A stretch of 64,000 nt of DNA from Apis mellifera (GCF_003254395.2 NC_037643.1:9940963-10004962); one strand, 5' to 3'; positions 10,171 through 23,382 are shown, counted from the first letter of the stretch. Notes: a model not told the origin generated them from the sequence alone. Numbers and translations: made by a program.

Positions 10171-13100
10171 ATTAGGAACATAAACTTAATCGCAAAGATG
10201 CTGATCATCGACAAATCATCTTTCTTTTTATGGAAAATTTAATCGTTTCCCAAACCGCCTTATAAGTTATGAAATAATTTGAAAGAATATAAAATGCGCT
10301 GTCATGCGACGAAATTAATTTTCGTATTAATTGCAGGGAAGAAAAGAGAGATTAAAAGAATTAATTTTCTTATCGATGATATAAAATATAAGAGATAAGA
10401 TTTATTATAGTTGAAAAAATTGGTTTTTATATGATTGCAAAGGAATCGTCATCCGCGAAGGAATTAATTTTTGCATCGGATAGCACGCAATGATAAAAAC
10501 TAAAAATTTTGATTTTGATCTTAATAACAAAACAATTTTTTAATTGGATTTTTAAAAAACGAGAATTTGTTTATCATGATTATGATAACAAAATTTGAGG
10601 TTTAAATTTTAATTAAAGATTATTTAAATTTGGAAAATTTTATTTGTATAAAAAGAAAGAATAGATTTGTTCAAATTAAATAGATTAGAAATATTATACA
10701 TGTTGAAAATTAAAAAATTGTATTCACATTCCTCCTTTTCTATAATTTTTTTCTAATAAAAAAATAATTTAACGATAAATTAAAGTTTATATTATATATA
10801 TATTTATATTAATATATTATATATAAAATTTTCAAATCTTATCAATATGTTTTGCATAAGATTAATATTAATTTTTTTTTTCTTTACAAATTCAAATTTA
10901 TTAAAATTCTTTCATTAATTGCAGAATTTCATTAATTGCAGAAAGAAATTCTTTCATTAAAACACATCGTTGAGATTTTTACAAGTCTCTCTTATAATAT
11001 TATAATATAAACTTTAAATTTTCGTTAAATTATTTTTTTTTAATATTTATTCTAGATTCCTATAAAATTTCTTCAACAAAAAAATGCAGCAAAACACGAA
11101 CTAAAATAAAGAAAAATCTCGAAAACGAGATAAACGATAAAATCGTTGTTGTTTGCAAGTTTAAGACGTTCGTTATACAACTTTCTAGTTGCCGCATAAC
11201 TTTACAACATCTTCTACTTATCGTTACAGGACTTTCTACTTTGGTTGATACTTTATTAATACCGAGATACGTAATAGTGAGAGCTAAGTAATGCAAAAAA
11301 TAATTGGCAAACGTTTATTCACGATGCTGCGTGGCGCCGCGAATGTTTGTTCTATGAAACTGGGACGTGCCGGGTATACTTTTACTCTCCCTTAAATGAA
11401 AAAGTAAGAAGTTGTGGTGAACTGGGGATGCAGTAAAGTTTCCTCCGATTCGAGTGGAATAGAAAATAGGCGAGGATGTAGTTTGTGAAAATATTATATT
11501 AAAGTAAAAATCTTCGATTTTCGATACACTGAATCGATATTCTTACGAACTTTAAGAAATCTTATTTGAAATTTCTTTTTATGCATTTCAATATATATAT
11601 TCAATTTTTCTATTTTTTTCTTTTTCTTTTTTTTTTTTTTCTGGTTTTTAAATATTTCAACGATTTCTTTAACAGGCTTTTGGGAGAGAAAAAAAAAAAA
11701 TTCTTTTAACTCGCTTTTTATCAACAAATTTCTTTAAAAAAATCTAAAATTTGCAACGAAGTTGAAGATTATTGGAAATTCTCAGCTTCTTTTTTTATTT
11801 ATCTTTTTATTTTATTTTATTACATTTCCCTCAAAATTTCTCCTTTCGAAGCAAAAATTCTTAATATTAGTAATATCAGTAATATCATATCGTTCAATGG
11901 CCATCCCTTTATAGCCAACAACGGAATTGGCTCGAATTTTTTTAAATTTTATAAATCGTGTCACTCGAAAAATAAATCGGGAAATTTTGATCTGAAAATA
12001 ATTTTCTATAAATTTCACGTAATCGTATTAACGACACGAAATGAAAAGATATCATCTCTTGAATTTTTCGATCGAGAATAGTCTTTAAGAGACAATGTAA
12101 ATTTTATTTCTTTATACTTTACACTTCTTTATTGCCATGTTTTATGGATCTTCGAGATCTTTTTCTTTTTCATATTTATACCTAGCTAAAAAGAAAACTG
12201 TACTATTTTTTTTCCTTTGTCTTCGAACCGTTTCATTTTGCCTTTTAACCATTTTTCTTCCATCATCCATCTTTCTTTTTATCCTCTTTGGTCCGCAAGG
12301 AAACAAAGGATGCGAAAAACAGTCGATCAAAAACCGACATTCTTTTGAACAACGCGTGAAAATTCGTAAATAAATTAAACACATTTGCATGAATTTAATG
12401 CACGTCTTATTACAAAATTTAATACCGTGTTTCAATATATTTAATATCCATAGGAGAAAACCTGGTATACGTGTCCAAAATGTAGCCAAATTTTATCTAA
12501 TATATTCCAAAATATTGTATTTAGTTATTTGCGAGTATAGATATCCATTAAACCGATTTAATTTTATTCGTAAATTTATTATTATTCGTAATTCCTATTA
12601 CATCCATTTATAAATTCAATATTCGAATTAGTATTCTAGAAGAAATATGATTGGATATTAGTATTCTTTATTGGGTATTATAAATTAAAAAAAAAAATTG
12701 TGAATATATTTTCCATTATAGCCTAAAAAGACAAAATGCAAAAATATGGCCGAAATAATAACGTAATAATTAAATTAATAATATCATACGCGATGTTAAG
12801 TTTCTATTCGATTGTGATACAGAGATCGTGGTTAACATTAAAATAATTATTGGGACAGGGAACATCAAAGCAATCCTTAGATATATATATATATATATAA
12901 TATTTGAAAGATAAATATCGATTGACAATTGATATAGTAATTAAAATAATTAATAACATCTCATAGAATATTAGATTTTTATTTGAATATAATAAAAATC
13001 CTTTTATTTTCACTAAAGAATATCAAAGAAATCTTTAGAAATATATTATTTCGAAATGATAAAAAATTTTAAGGAGAATGTAATTAAAATGATAGAAAAA

Positions 13101-14090
13101 AAGTATGAATGAATTTCAATAGAAATATCGATTATTCAATTAAAGTATAATTGAACGACAAGAAGAATGAATAGGAAGTTAGATTGCAACTGATCATATA
13201 GAAATATTAATTGAGAATACGTTCGATCATTTAATTATCGATGCATATATATTGAATACCGAATGAAATTCTAAATAAAGAGATTTTTTTCATTAAAATT
13301 TGAAAATTGCGAGTAGTAAGTATTAATCGCGATTAGCGAAAAAAGAATTTAAATATCAAAGAATATCTGTGAGAACGAGTCAGGAACAAGGATCCTGGTT
13401 CAATAACGTGATCAATACCAACGTCAGCAAGATTGTATTCTATGCTTATAAAACGTAACAACTGTAAAAAAAAAAAAAAAGTGTGCAGTGTGCGTCAGCA
13501 AGAATTGTTAGGCAGCATAGAGATCACGATCAATCGTGAGCACGTATTTTACAGTACCACGTTCTGTAGTACGAGATTCGCCGTTTTATATATAAAATAC
13601 ACTTCTAGTGTCCACGAAAAACGTGGCTTTTGTTCCTTAACATCGAGGTAGAAAGAATAGAAGAAATATTATTATTATTAATATTATTATTAATATTATT
13701 CAAGTTACTCGTACAATTTCATCATCATGAAATTTTAATTTTTATTCAAAAAGTGTGTTTATCAAAATATCGAAAAAAAAAAAAAAGATTGTAAAAATTG
13801 AAATTTGATTTTCAAATGCAATTTATATTAAGACCACTTACACACTGCTTTAATATTACACGCGTAAAAAAAAAATTGTACGCCTTATCATAATCTTTTT
13901 ACTAAAGAATCGAGATATTTTGGATATATAAATTGTAAATAATTATATTTAAATTTTTTTTCTCGAACATAAATTATCCTGATGATGATTTATACTTGGA
14001 AAATTCAAAGTACGGGATAGAGATTATATTAAAAATCAAAGGATACGACAAATTATTAAAAATCAAATTTTTATCCAAATACAATATACG
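10171..14090. other. AT-rich noncoding stretch
   Basis: No gene supported. GC-richer patches lie at 11.3-11.46 kb and 13.48-13.64 kb, neither with a splice-flanked open frame. The 115-codon minus-strand open frame at 12.14-12.49 kb is basic and low in complexity, and frames of that length are expected by chance here. Poly-T and poly-A runs lie near 11.62 and 11.69 kb. Confidence 0.55.
13668..13700. repeat. (ATT)n microsatellite
   Basis: Imperfect ATT trinucleotide run with AAT interruptions. Confidence 0.9.
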
Positions 14091-14394
14091 AAATATTCGT
14101 ATTTTCTTCGAATCTTCCTCGAGCACCAATACAATCTATCTTTTCAAATTATTTTTTCTCTCTCTCTCTCTCCTTCTTCCAACCATAAAGATTCCGTTAC
14201 GCAATTTTCCAGCCAAACATCGTTTACGACAGCAGCCTACACGTCTAACCACCGACGATATTAATTCCCCTCTAGAGTATCGAATGTCGCCTCTTCTTAC
14301 GATAAATAAATAGTTCGAGCGTACCACTCGTCCACGAGTCTCGTGCAAAATCACAAAATTTAGAACATAATAGAGGCGCGAAAGGAGAAAGGAC

Positions 14395-14640
14395 GCGCTA
14401 CATCCGACCGAAGGATAGATAAAGACACAGAGGAGAGGCAGAACAGTCGTAAAAAAAAAAGGAGGAGGAGGGGGGAAAGAGACAAAAACTTGTCGAGAAG
14501 CGGAGTAGGACAAAGGAGGCAAAAAGTGAGAGAGGGAAGAAGAAAGAGGAAAGAAGAAGAAGAAGAGCATCCCAGGGGAGGAAGAGGATCCTAGTGGGGA
14601 GGGAGAAGAGGAAGGAGGGAGTGGATTTTGCGAGAGCAGA
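14395..14640 (+). promoter_or_regulatory. Polypurine (GA-rich) tract upstream of CpG island
   Basis: Nearly 250 bases are dominated by G and A on plus, with GGAGGAGGAGG, GAGAGAGGG and GAAGAAGAAGAAGAG blocks and few pyrimidines. It abuts the CpG-dense island at 14.64 kb. In insects GA-rich tracts of this kind bind GAGA-type factors upstream of promoters; that role here is inference. Long purine tracts can also form triplex DNA. The minus-strand open frames through it are strings of Ser, Pro, Leu and Phe and are not credible proteins. Confidence 0.55.
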
Positions 14641-15022
14641 GGGGGTGGCGCCGCGGGCCGCGCCGTCGCCCAGCATCCACCTCGCTTCCACCCGCCCACC
14701 CTTGCAAAGGCGCACCCTCACGCCGCGAGAGTATCTGGTTAGTAGTCATACGCTGGCCCGTTGCGAGGCTGCCGATATTACCGTGCCTCTGTCCGCTCGT
14801 TTCGCTCGCCCGTCCGCATCACGCTCCCGACATTCCATTTACTACGCGTTTAATCCGCGTGCCGGTGACCCAGTTCGAGCGCGCGGATTTATCCGCGGCG
14901 GTGATTCGTCGGCGCGTGTCCGTGCCTCGCGGGTAAACACGGGATTAGGAGGAACACGCGATCTCGACGCGACAACGAGTGACAACGGATTGATTGATAA
15001 CACGGAGGAGAAAGGAACCAAG
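14640..15022 (+). promoter_or_regulatory. CpG island: likely promoter and noncoding first exon
   Basis: This is the most CpG-dense stretch in the first half of the window. It ends in a plausible plus-strand splice donor (CCAAG|GTACGA, GT at 15023-15024); a second possible donor lies at CGCGG|GTAAAC near 14930. The GA tract sits on its upstream side and the exon-like segment at 16066 lies 1 kb downstream. I read it as a transcription start region with a 5' UTR exon for a plus-strand gene. A TCATAC initiator-like match lies near 14746, but no start site can be fixed. The 204-codon plus frame is a by-product of high GC: it shows no domain and runs through the donor. Minus-strand or bidirectional transcription is also possible. 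Confidence 0.45.
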
Positions 15023-16065
15023 GTACGAAAAGAAGCGTCGTTGTCTGGCCGATCGTATGTGATTGAGCCGATACCGGTCGCCTCGCGGGAGGAGGACGAC
15101 GCGAGAGGAGGCGCACGATCTCTTTACGCTCCTCAAATAAAACTCACATGGTACGTGTTTTGCTTCTCCACTCTCCGCGCCACCCCTACGTGGCTCCCTC
15201 TCCGCTAGATTCGCATGTGAAGGGGACACGCGTTACCCGATCCTAGCTGGAGGTGTGCGCTTTCGAAGGGTGGAAGGTTTGGAAAGTTGCTTAATTCAAA
15301 ACAAAGGAAGCGGGATAAGACTACAGTCATCGTGTAAACGTGTGTTATTGTTCTGCTCTCGTTAACGATTGCAATGTTGATGTTGGATGGTACCACGCTT
15401 GTACGGAAATAAGAGGAGAGATCTTTTTGTTCTTCCAAGATATAAGAGATAAGTGGTGGATTAACGTCGTCTAGGAGACGATCACATGGTTTCCAGCGGA
15501 ATTGAATCGAGGAGATTCATATACTTTGGTATCGGTGGTAATTCAACAAAGAGGAAATGTTACTTTGTAACAGGATAGAACAGGATGATATAGGGAGGAA
15601 CGGTTATCCTTTGTTCTAACTTTATCACGAAGAGAAGCTGTTGAAGAGCAGCAGCGTATAGAGAATCACATTTTCACATTTATTTTTATGCAACGAAAGT
15701 TTGCAAACGGGAAACAATTATTTCCGTGGTATTTTAGTTTCGTTGATAATGGAGAAAAAGAATAAAATGCTATAATGAAATAGTATAGAATAAATAAGAA
15801 GGAGAACATATCTATTCCTTGCTCTAAGAGGTTTCATTAAAAGAAATAGAAATTGAAGTATCACATTTTCTAGAAGATTTTAACCTTTTTAAAGCGGGAA
15901 ATCTTGCAACGAAAAAGCTCAATTGACAAGAACTTATTCTTTCGTTATTTTTTATAATGAAAGAATCATCGATAATGATGCACAATAAGAAATAGTATAA
16001 AATAACGGGATAGAGACGTATGGAATAATATTGTTAGATGAACATAACGGCATTTCCATTCCCAG
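15023..16065. other. Probable first intron
   Basis: Noncoding. 15.24-15.66 kb is G-rich on plus, as expected on the right side of the island. From about 15.66 kb scattered repeat fragments appear: GAAATAGTATAGAATAAA near 15,777 and a related copy near 15,992. They match a module seen again near 19,875, so the repeat field around the downstream exons begins here. Confidence 0.45.
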
Positions 16066-16295
16066 TGGATTAATCTGTTCCGTGTCTCGGAGGAAACGGT
16101 AATCGATACCATGGAAACGTTCATGATAATAGGTATCTGCTTCCTATGCTACGAGATGTGCGATTTGATCAGACGTTACGCCACACCACAAACCGCCGAG
16201 CCTAGACGCTCGTTTCAAGCCTCGACTCAACGAACACAACAACGTATATTCTCGATTTCTCATAGGATGCAGAGCCGACCGGCTTGTTGCCCTCA
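16066..16295 (+). CDS. Candidate coding exon with start codon, unknown small protein
   Basis: Unrecognised. The acceptor TTTCCATTCCCAG ends at 16065 and a donor (CCTCA|GTAAGC) begins at 16296. An ATG at 16111 in a good context (ACCATGG) opens 61 codons plus two bases. The product starts METFMIIGICFLCYEMC, with a hydrophobic segment at residues 4-20 that could be a weak signal or a membrane anchor. It continues into a Gln/Arg/Ser-rich part and ends in RPACCPQ. The frame is also open for 15 codons before the ATG, back to the acceptor. The phase at the donor matches the exon at 18707 and also one frame of the terminal exon at 52524. GC and CpG are above the flanks. A second acceptor-like site (TTGTTTCAG) ends at 16319, only 24 bases past the donor, which is a complication. 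A noncoding RNA exon is the main alternative. Confidence 0.35.
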
Positions 16296-17460
16296 GTAAG
16301 CCTCGCCTCTTGTTTCAGCTTCCTACTTTTGACAACTTTTAGAAGAATCGGTCAACAATTTTGAGAAAATTGAAACAGTTTCGAGAGATGAATTGTTGAA
16401 AGAATTGAAGAACTGTATTGTTCTTTGATTTATCTGAATTTCGAAGAAATTCTAAGGAACCACGCTCTTCGTGCAATTGTTTCATTCGCTCTTAATGTGC
16501 AAAGTGAATTATCTTCAATTATTGACAAAAACGTACACGTGTTATTTTCGAAGAAATTTTTAGGAAAAAAGTCCACGTATATCATCAATTACACGATTCT
16601 TGAAAAAGAAGGAAGAGAAAATTGTGAAATTTTTTAGTGATTAATATCGAAGGAGTTAAATAATATAAAATACAAAATCGTAGAAGCGATGAGAAGTAAA
16701 AATATGATAATTTTCTATTTTTATTCAGTGGCTAATGTTCGGACATCGTGATAGAAGAAGTAATTTTGGAAGGAAAAAAAAGAAGAAGAAGAAAAAGGAG
16801 GAACAATAGTGCAAGATATAAAATGTTTGTTCCATACACGATTCACGCGTGTGACTTTATCCGAGCCGCTCGAAGTGGGGGGAAAATATTGTTTGCCTGT
16901 CTCGAATCGTAAGAGTTCTTCGTACCTGCGAAGCACAAAAACTTACACTAACTCTTGGCAAAGGCAGAAATGTGACAAGTATAAAAATAAGTGTTCAAAA
17001 TAGGTATCGTTTAAAGGATACAAAAATAATGATATCAAAAAATTTCTATTAGAGGGTTCTTGCCCTTCAAATTTTAAATAGATGTAGATCTGAATATGAT
17101 CACGTGATTTGTCAAAATGACATTCATGGAGAACGGGCCATGTTGTCTTGATAAATGCATTTGCACATTATGATGGAACGCATTGTTCCAATCGATACGG
17201 GAATAAACTTATGGATCATCTATTATTGCGCTGTTGATCGATGAAATCGATCACGTTTAATGATTAGCGAAAGCGATAGAAATCGTTATTGCATTCTATG
17301 TTAAAAATGCGCGTACAATAAATATTTTCTCTTTAAAAGTGTTTCTTGACGAGTCGATAAAGCCTGTTCACTTTTATGTACGTATTGTTAAATGCTGTGA
17401 AAATTTGAATTAAGTCGGCTGATGGAAAATCACTGCCTGTCTTCGAGGACCGAATTTTCG
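16296..17460. repeat. Degenerate repeat block, copy 1
   Basis: Three landmarks occur in order and are found again in the same order 5.1 kb downstream. ATTTATCTGAATTT lies near 16428 (again near 21560 and 23107). TTTCTATTAGAGG lies near 17042 (again near 21072, with decayed versions near 22120 and 22555). GGATCATCTATTATT lies near 17213 (again near 22271). Spacing between landmarks agrees to within about 10 per cent. This is the copy nearest the candidate exon at 16.1 kb. The open frames at 16.4-17.0 kb lie inside the repeat and are not credible. Confidence 0.8.
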
Positions 17461-17734
17461 AAGAAATTTCTACCGAAGTGGAATAGGTACAGTTGGCTGT
17501 AAACCATTGTGCAAAAGAACAAAATGTATCGATTACATATATTCGAGAATTGAATGCACAGATACAGAGAACAAGAGCAAACTACAAGAATAATTTTTGT
17601 TGATACAAGTTTGCGAATAATTTGTGATCGAGATCATGGAACTCGATATATTAGTAAAAACAATATTTGTGTGATTTTCATGCTATTTATGCCGTGAAAG
17701 TGATAGAATATTTCAATTAATATTTTTTTTTTCC

Positions 17735-18560
17735 TTGTTTGACGCATCGTTATTTCCTCCCCGGACAACAAATGTTGTACTCGTAATTGTTCGACGTAGA
17801 GTACTTTCCCCAGGCAACGAAACAACGATGTATTCGAGTTATATTGACTTTTTCCAAGACAATAATATAACAATTCAATTATTACAACGTCCTGCTATTT
17901 TTTCTGGACGATTGAAAATAACAATTCAATCGTGTTCGAGTTATTTTATTTGACGGATTGCCATTTTTCTTGGACAATATTTCCCAACAATATTCAATAT
18001 TCAATTATATAACATCTTTGCTCATTTTTCTCAAACAATATTTCCCAACGATATTTCAATTCTATTCGAGTTGTTCAACGTAAAACTATTTTTCTAGATA
18101 CAAATAAAAGAACAATTCAATTGTACGATGTCCTGCTATTTTTCCTAGACGGTGAAATAACAATTCAGTTTTTAGTAAGACGACGTTATTTGACGTATAC
18201 ACCTATTTTTCCAGACAATGAAACAACAATTCAGTTGTTCAGACATCGCCATTTACCCCAAACAATAAAACACCGATTCGATTAATACTTCAGTTGTTTG
18301 ACGTATTGCTACTTTTCCCAGACAAAAGAAAGAACAGTTCAATTGTACTTGACGTACGTATTGATTGTCCATCCACTTTTCCATCCGGAGAATGGCAGAA
18401 CGACTCGAGTTGTGCTCGAGTTGTTTGACATTCGTGCAACAATTACTTTTCCCGAAGAATGACAGAACGGCTCGAGTTGTTTAGCATTCACGTATTTGTT
18501 TCTTTTTCCCAGAGAAATGGCAGATCGATTCCCCTACATTCGAGTTGTTATACCAAACTG
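17735..18560. repeat. Degenerate minisatellite, 45-80 bp unit
   Basis: About a dozen diverged copies of a unit that reads roughly TTGTTTGACGTA, then TTTTTCCCAGACAAT, then GAAACAACAATTCAG. Good copies lie near 17,790, 17,875, 18,140, 18,200, 18,300 and 18,440. Towards the right the unit changes to a CTCGAGTTGT-bearing form near 18,405-18,480. The array stops about 150 bases before the exon-like segment at 18,707. No conserved reading frame. Confidence 0.8.
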
Positions 18561-18706
18561 TTATATCGACGTTATATATACAGTTTTGAGTGTACTATTT
18601 ACATGTTAAGAGAAGAACAATCATTGGATATAGCGTCTTCTAATCGAAGACCCGAAGTTTGAGGCTGAAAAAGCTCGGTGACACTTGAATATTGGGTCTT
18701 GAACAG

Positions 18707-18944
18707 AGGGACACGATATACAGGATCACGAAGAGGAGAGATGGACTCGCTGGAGCGGTTGATAAGCTCAGGATCGCACCAGCCAGCCTTGACGGCAGCC
18801 ACGCGGTCACAGAACGCCTTCGTTCAGGCCAACCTCTGCTCTGTGATCGGACGTAAGGGTCGTCACCTGACTGGCACGTTTTGCTTAACGGGAGACACGA
18901 TGGAGGGCATCATACAGTGTCTGGTGTTCCTGAAAGCGTTTTCG
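18707..18944 (+). CDS. Candidate coding exon, unknown protein
   Basis: Unrecognised. The donor is good (TTTTCG|GTAAGATA, GT at 18945-18946). The acceptor (CTTGAACAG, AG at 18705-18706) has a poor pyrimidine tract. The first base completes the codon left open by the 16.1 kb exon, after which 79 codons are open. An internal ATG at 18741 starts MDSLERLISSGSH, and the rest is compositionally normal protein with two Cys near the C-terminal side and no simple sequence. GC is far above both flanks. Joined on, it makes a 141-residue product; the next exon would be read in phase 0, and the terminal exon at 52524 then adds 13 residues and a stop. No known domain could be named. It could also be an alternative cassette exon or part of a noncoding RNA. 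Confidence 0.35.
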
Positions 18945-19700
18945 GTAAGATATTCATTGATTTGTGTATGAATATATATCTCAATATCCTATCTGAATAT
19001 CATAATATGTATTTGAAATATTATAAATTCATGCTTTGTTTGGAATTTTTACGATTTTTATGTATGATTTTTTGTATAAGTAAAATATTATACTTATTTT
19101 CCTTTACCTTTATCGAAGAATAATTTAATATAATCAAAATTGAACAATTCTGTATAATTATTATTTTATCATGATTAACGTTAAGAAATTAATGAAAGAA
19201 TCTATTTTAATATTAAAATATCGCTGTTTAATTTTGTGAAGATGATTGATGATGATTAAATAATTTTTATAAAATAAATGGATCGATCTTCGATCGATTG
19301 TTTCGATTCGATCCGTATCTTTCAAGTTAAACTTTTTTTTTTTTGATAAAAAAAGAAAAAAAAAGATGCAATAATCCTATTGCTCATTTAAATTTTGTTT
19401 AAAAAAAATCACGATTATTGCCAAATTTTAATCAATCTTTGAATTAATCTTTTTTAACATTAGAATTTTATTAATGTTAAAATAGTTATTGAAGAATCAT
19501 TGTTTGCGGAAAAAAAAATATATGAAATATCAAAAACTTTTCATTTAACGAAGAGTTACCAGAGAGGCAACGATATTGAAATTATTTAACTAAATATTCA
19601 TGGAATATTAGTTAGAGAATATTAGTTAGAATATTAGTTTATTATTACATGAGTACATATATTTTTGTATCAAAATTTCTGACATTGATAATGATACAGT
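18945..19700. other. Start of a long intron, AT-rich
   Basis: No gene or clear repeat. Short palindromic AT words and a GATCGAT-rich patch near 19,283-19,315. Everything from 18,945 to 52,523 would be intron if the candidate exons belong to one transcript. Confidence 0.4.
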
Positions 19701-22700
19701 TATTCCTATTAAATTTTGGAGTAGTGAAAAAAGAGAGCTTCGATCGTCGAAATCACTTATCTGCTGGAAGAATGTCAGATTTGAGTCACGTATAATTTTT
19801 GAAAAAAGCAGAGAAAGTGAAAGGAATTTAGTGGTCGATGAAGGAATAAAAAATTAATAATAAAAAAAAAAATGAAATAGTATAGAAAACACAGCTACAA
19901 TCTCTGTCCATTTTTATTTAATATACGAATTAATAATATAACAAAATTAATCGCAAAAAAAAAATTCAATAAAATGAATTTTATTATAAAAATTACATGA
20001 GATTGCTGATAAAAATTTGTGAAAATAAAAGTCAATGAAGATATTAAAATCGTAAAATAATTAAAAAATATATATATATATATAAGATAAAGAAAATTGT
20101 ATATAAATAATTTTCATTTGAACAATGCTAGAAATTAGTGATTTAACAGAACTAATCGTTAAAAAAAAAAAATTAATGAAATAAAAACGCAGCTACTGAT
20201 TGCTGAAAAAAGCAACGAAAATTGTAGAAAGAAATGAATGGCTAATGGGAAACAACTTTTTTCACTATCATAAAACAATCGCAAAATAAGAAAAAAAAAC
20301 AGAAAAACACATAAAATTTAATGGCCGATGTTGAACAGGACTAATCTTAAAAAAAAATAATAATAATAAAAGATCCATTAGATCAATTATTTGTGATTTT
20401 GAAAAAAAGAAAATTGTAAAGGGAATTTAATGGGCAATATTGAAAAACTAATATTACGACAGAATTAATCGTAAAAAAAAAAGTGATGCAGAATGCAAAT
20501 GAAATATCTGCTTGTTTTTTTTTCATAGAACAATTGAAAAAATAATTTTCAATCAAACAATTCTAAGAAACAATAAAAATATAATGTGAAATGTAAATGG
20601 GGAAGAAATTATCCAGTTATTTTAGATCGACATATCAAAACATAATCTAGAATTCTTCAATCATCAAGTTTTAGTCATCGACTTTTACATAAAATAATGC
20701 AAAATAAGCAATAAATAAAAGAAAAATCTTTGAAATGATCGAAAAAAATCCTTATAGAATGTTTTCTAGTTTCCTATTCATGCGACTAATTTTTTTTTTA
20801 TTTTTAAAGTTTATTTACATTTTTTGGACAGAGGAAATCTAAAAAGTTTCCACGAGAATCTTTTTTCGACAAAAAAAAGGAATCATTTGTTTACTTGGAA
20901 ATTGAATGATATGATTCTTGAAAAATAAAAAACAAAATGTGAAATTTAGTGGACAATAGAAAATGAAAATTATCTATTGATTCTTGAAAAAAAAAACAGC
21001 AATGTAATAAATATGAAATATTGAAGAAAGAATTATTTAGTACAAGAAAAAATGACAATGATATCATTAATATTTCTATTAGAGGATTTTTAGAATAGAA
21101 CATGATTGCATGATTTGACAAAGCGTGAAATAATCATACGAGTCTATGAGTATATAAATTCATATGTGCTCAATCAATTTGTACTATTTTGTACGATTAT
21201 TGAAGAAGACAAAAGAAAAAAAAAATTATAAAAATAAAAAAATGATGAAATAATAAGAAATGAAATATGATCTTTTTCTATTTTTATTAATAATAAAAAT
21301 AAAATATAATTGCAAAAAAAGAAAAGATACAATTTTTATTATTTTTAATTAGTGATAATAGCGAAACAATTAATCTTTGTTATTAAATTTCACTCATATC
21401 GACTTTTAATAGAAGCAGCATTGAATGTGAAAAAAATACAAAATATATATATATATATATTTATGTGTATTCGCATCTTGTATATATATATATAGTTTTT
21501 AAAAGATATAACAATTTTGAAGAAATCGAGACAGAAGATTCTGATAGCCATTGTTTTCATTTATCTGAATTTTGAAGAAATTTAAGAAAATTTTATGTCT
21601 ATCGAAAAAAAAAGATAAATTTGACAAACTAAAAATTTTTTTAATTTTAAGAAAAGAATAAATTGTGGTTAATGTCGAAGAAATTAATATTAGCAATTAA
21701 TTATAAAAAAAGAAAATCAAGCAAAATACGATTGCAATTTTTGCTTATTATTATTTAGCGATCAATATTGGAATATTGATAAAATAATCGTAAAATAAAT
21801 AAATGAATAAATAAACAATACACAATATATATAATTATATATAAAATTTTTGCCCTATTTTTTTTTATATGCCAGTTATATATATATATATAATTTTAAA
21901 ACAAAGAAAAATTGAAAGTAATAATGAACCATTTGGTCAAGCAATAATAAAAAAAAAATAAAATTGATATCATACTAGAAGTAGCTTTAAATTGTTGTTG
22001 CAAAGTATGAATGACATAAAAATTTTTGAGAAAGTAGCAATGTAAAATATAAAATAAGCGTTGAAAAAGAAATCATTACGAGGATGCAAAAAAAAAAAAT
22101 TTAACAATGATATCGAAATAAATAATATTCTATTAAAAAGTTCTGAAAATTTAAATAAGCATAAAACAAGAAATTTCGTACTTTGTATTTTGGGCAGAAT
22201 TCGCTGCTTTGAGAAATGGATTTACACATAATATTCCACGATCAATCGATAGAGAAATAAATATATTGAATGGATCATCTATTATTACGCTGTTAATTGA
22301 TGAACTTTATTGATTATTTAAAGCGTTAAAAATCGCAGTTGTATTATAATCGTAAAATACTTGTACGAATTCGATAATTTCGAGTGGTTAATAAATCTCC
22401 TCTTTTTTTCCTCGAACATTCATTTCTTGGACTTGAATTATTTGAATATTTATTTGTGCGTCTTTGAAGAAAGCAACATTATAATTCAATCGAATACTTC
22501 TAGAATTCTTGTACAAAATTAATATTGAAGGAAAAATCATTCACAACATTAAAATATTTTTAGAGGTTCCTTAACCAAATTTTAAATAAATTTGACAGAA
22601 TTGAACATGATTGCATGACAAAAATACGTTGCCTTCGTGTTCATTTTGCTTAATTAACTATATTTTATATGATTATTAAGTGAAAGAATTGCGAAATTAT

Positions 22701-23382
22701 GAAATTGTGAAATTTTATATTAATATTGGAAAAATTATTTTCCATAACAAAATTAATAGAGAAAAGAAAAATGGTATAACATAGAAATATAATTTTTTCC
22801 TATTTAATATTGGATCAATAAAAAAGTTGATTTTATAGTAAAACAGCAAAAATGGAAGATAATTGCAGATTCTATTTTTGCTCGTTTTTATTTAACAGTC
22901 ACAATAAAAAACGGAATTAATTCTGAATCCTTGTTACGAAGTTTTATATCGTCTCTTGGAGAGAAGAGCAATGAATGTGTAAGAAATACGGAGAAGATTC
23001 GTATTCACGATTCTTTGCGCGTATATGTAACATAATTTTAAAAGTCAATAATCTCAAAGGAATCTAAAAAAACAGAAGAGATTCTGAAAAATCTCTGCTT
23101 GTTTTTATTTATCTGAATTTTGAAAAAATTTCTGAAGTTAAATTTTTCTCTTTAAGAAGAAATCTAATTTAATAAAAAATAAGAAACGATGTGTTAATCC
23201 TCCAAAAAAAATGACATAAGAAAGAATAATTTAATAAAGTCAATGTCAGGAAAATTAATAGAAACGAAAGTAATAAAATTAATCGTAAAAAAGAAAATAT
23301 GATGCATGACATAAATATAATATTTTTATATTGGATTTCATTGCTGCAAAATATATTATTGACAATGATTCTTGTTATATGC

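Noticed and set aside
14136..14721. 187- and 107-codon minus-strand frames
   Set aside because: They read through the polypurine tract, giving strings of Ser, Phe, Leu and Pro; this is a composition artefact.
14594..15208. 204-codon plus-strand open frame
   Set aside because: It lies in a CpG island where stops are rare, is Arg/Ser/Ala-rich without any domain, begins in a polypurine tract and runs through a likely splice donor.
16296..16320. Acceptor TTGTTTCAG ending at 16319
   Set aside because: It is too close to the donor at 16296 to form an intron and no open frame follows, though it slightly weakens the 16.1 kb exon model.
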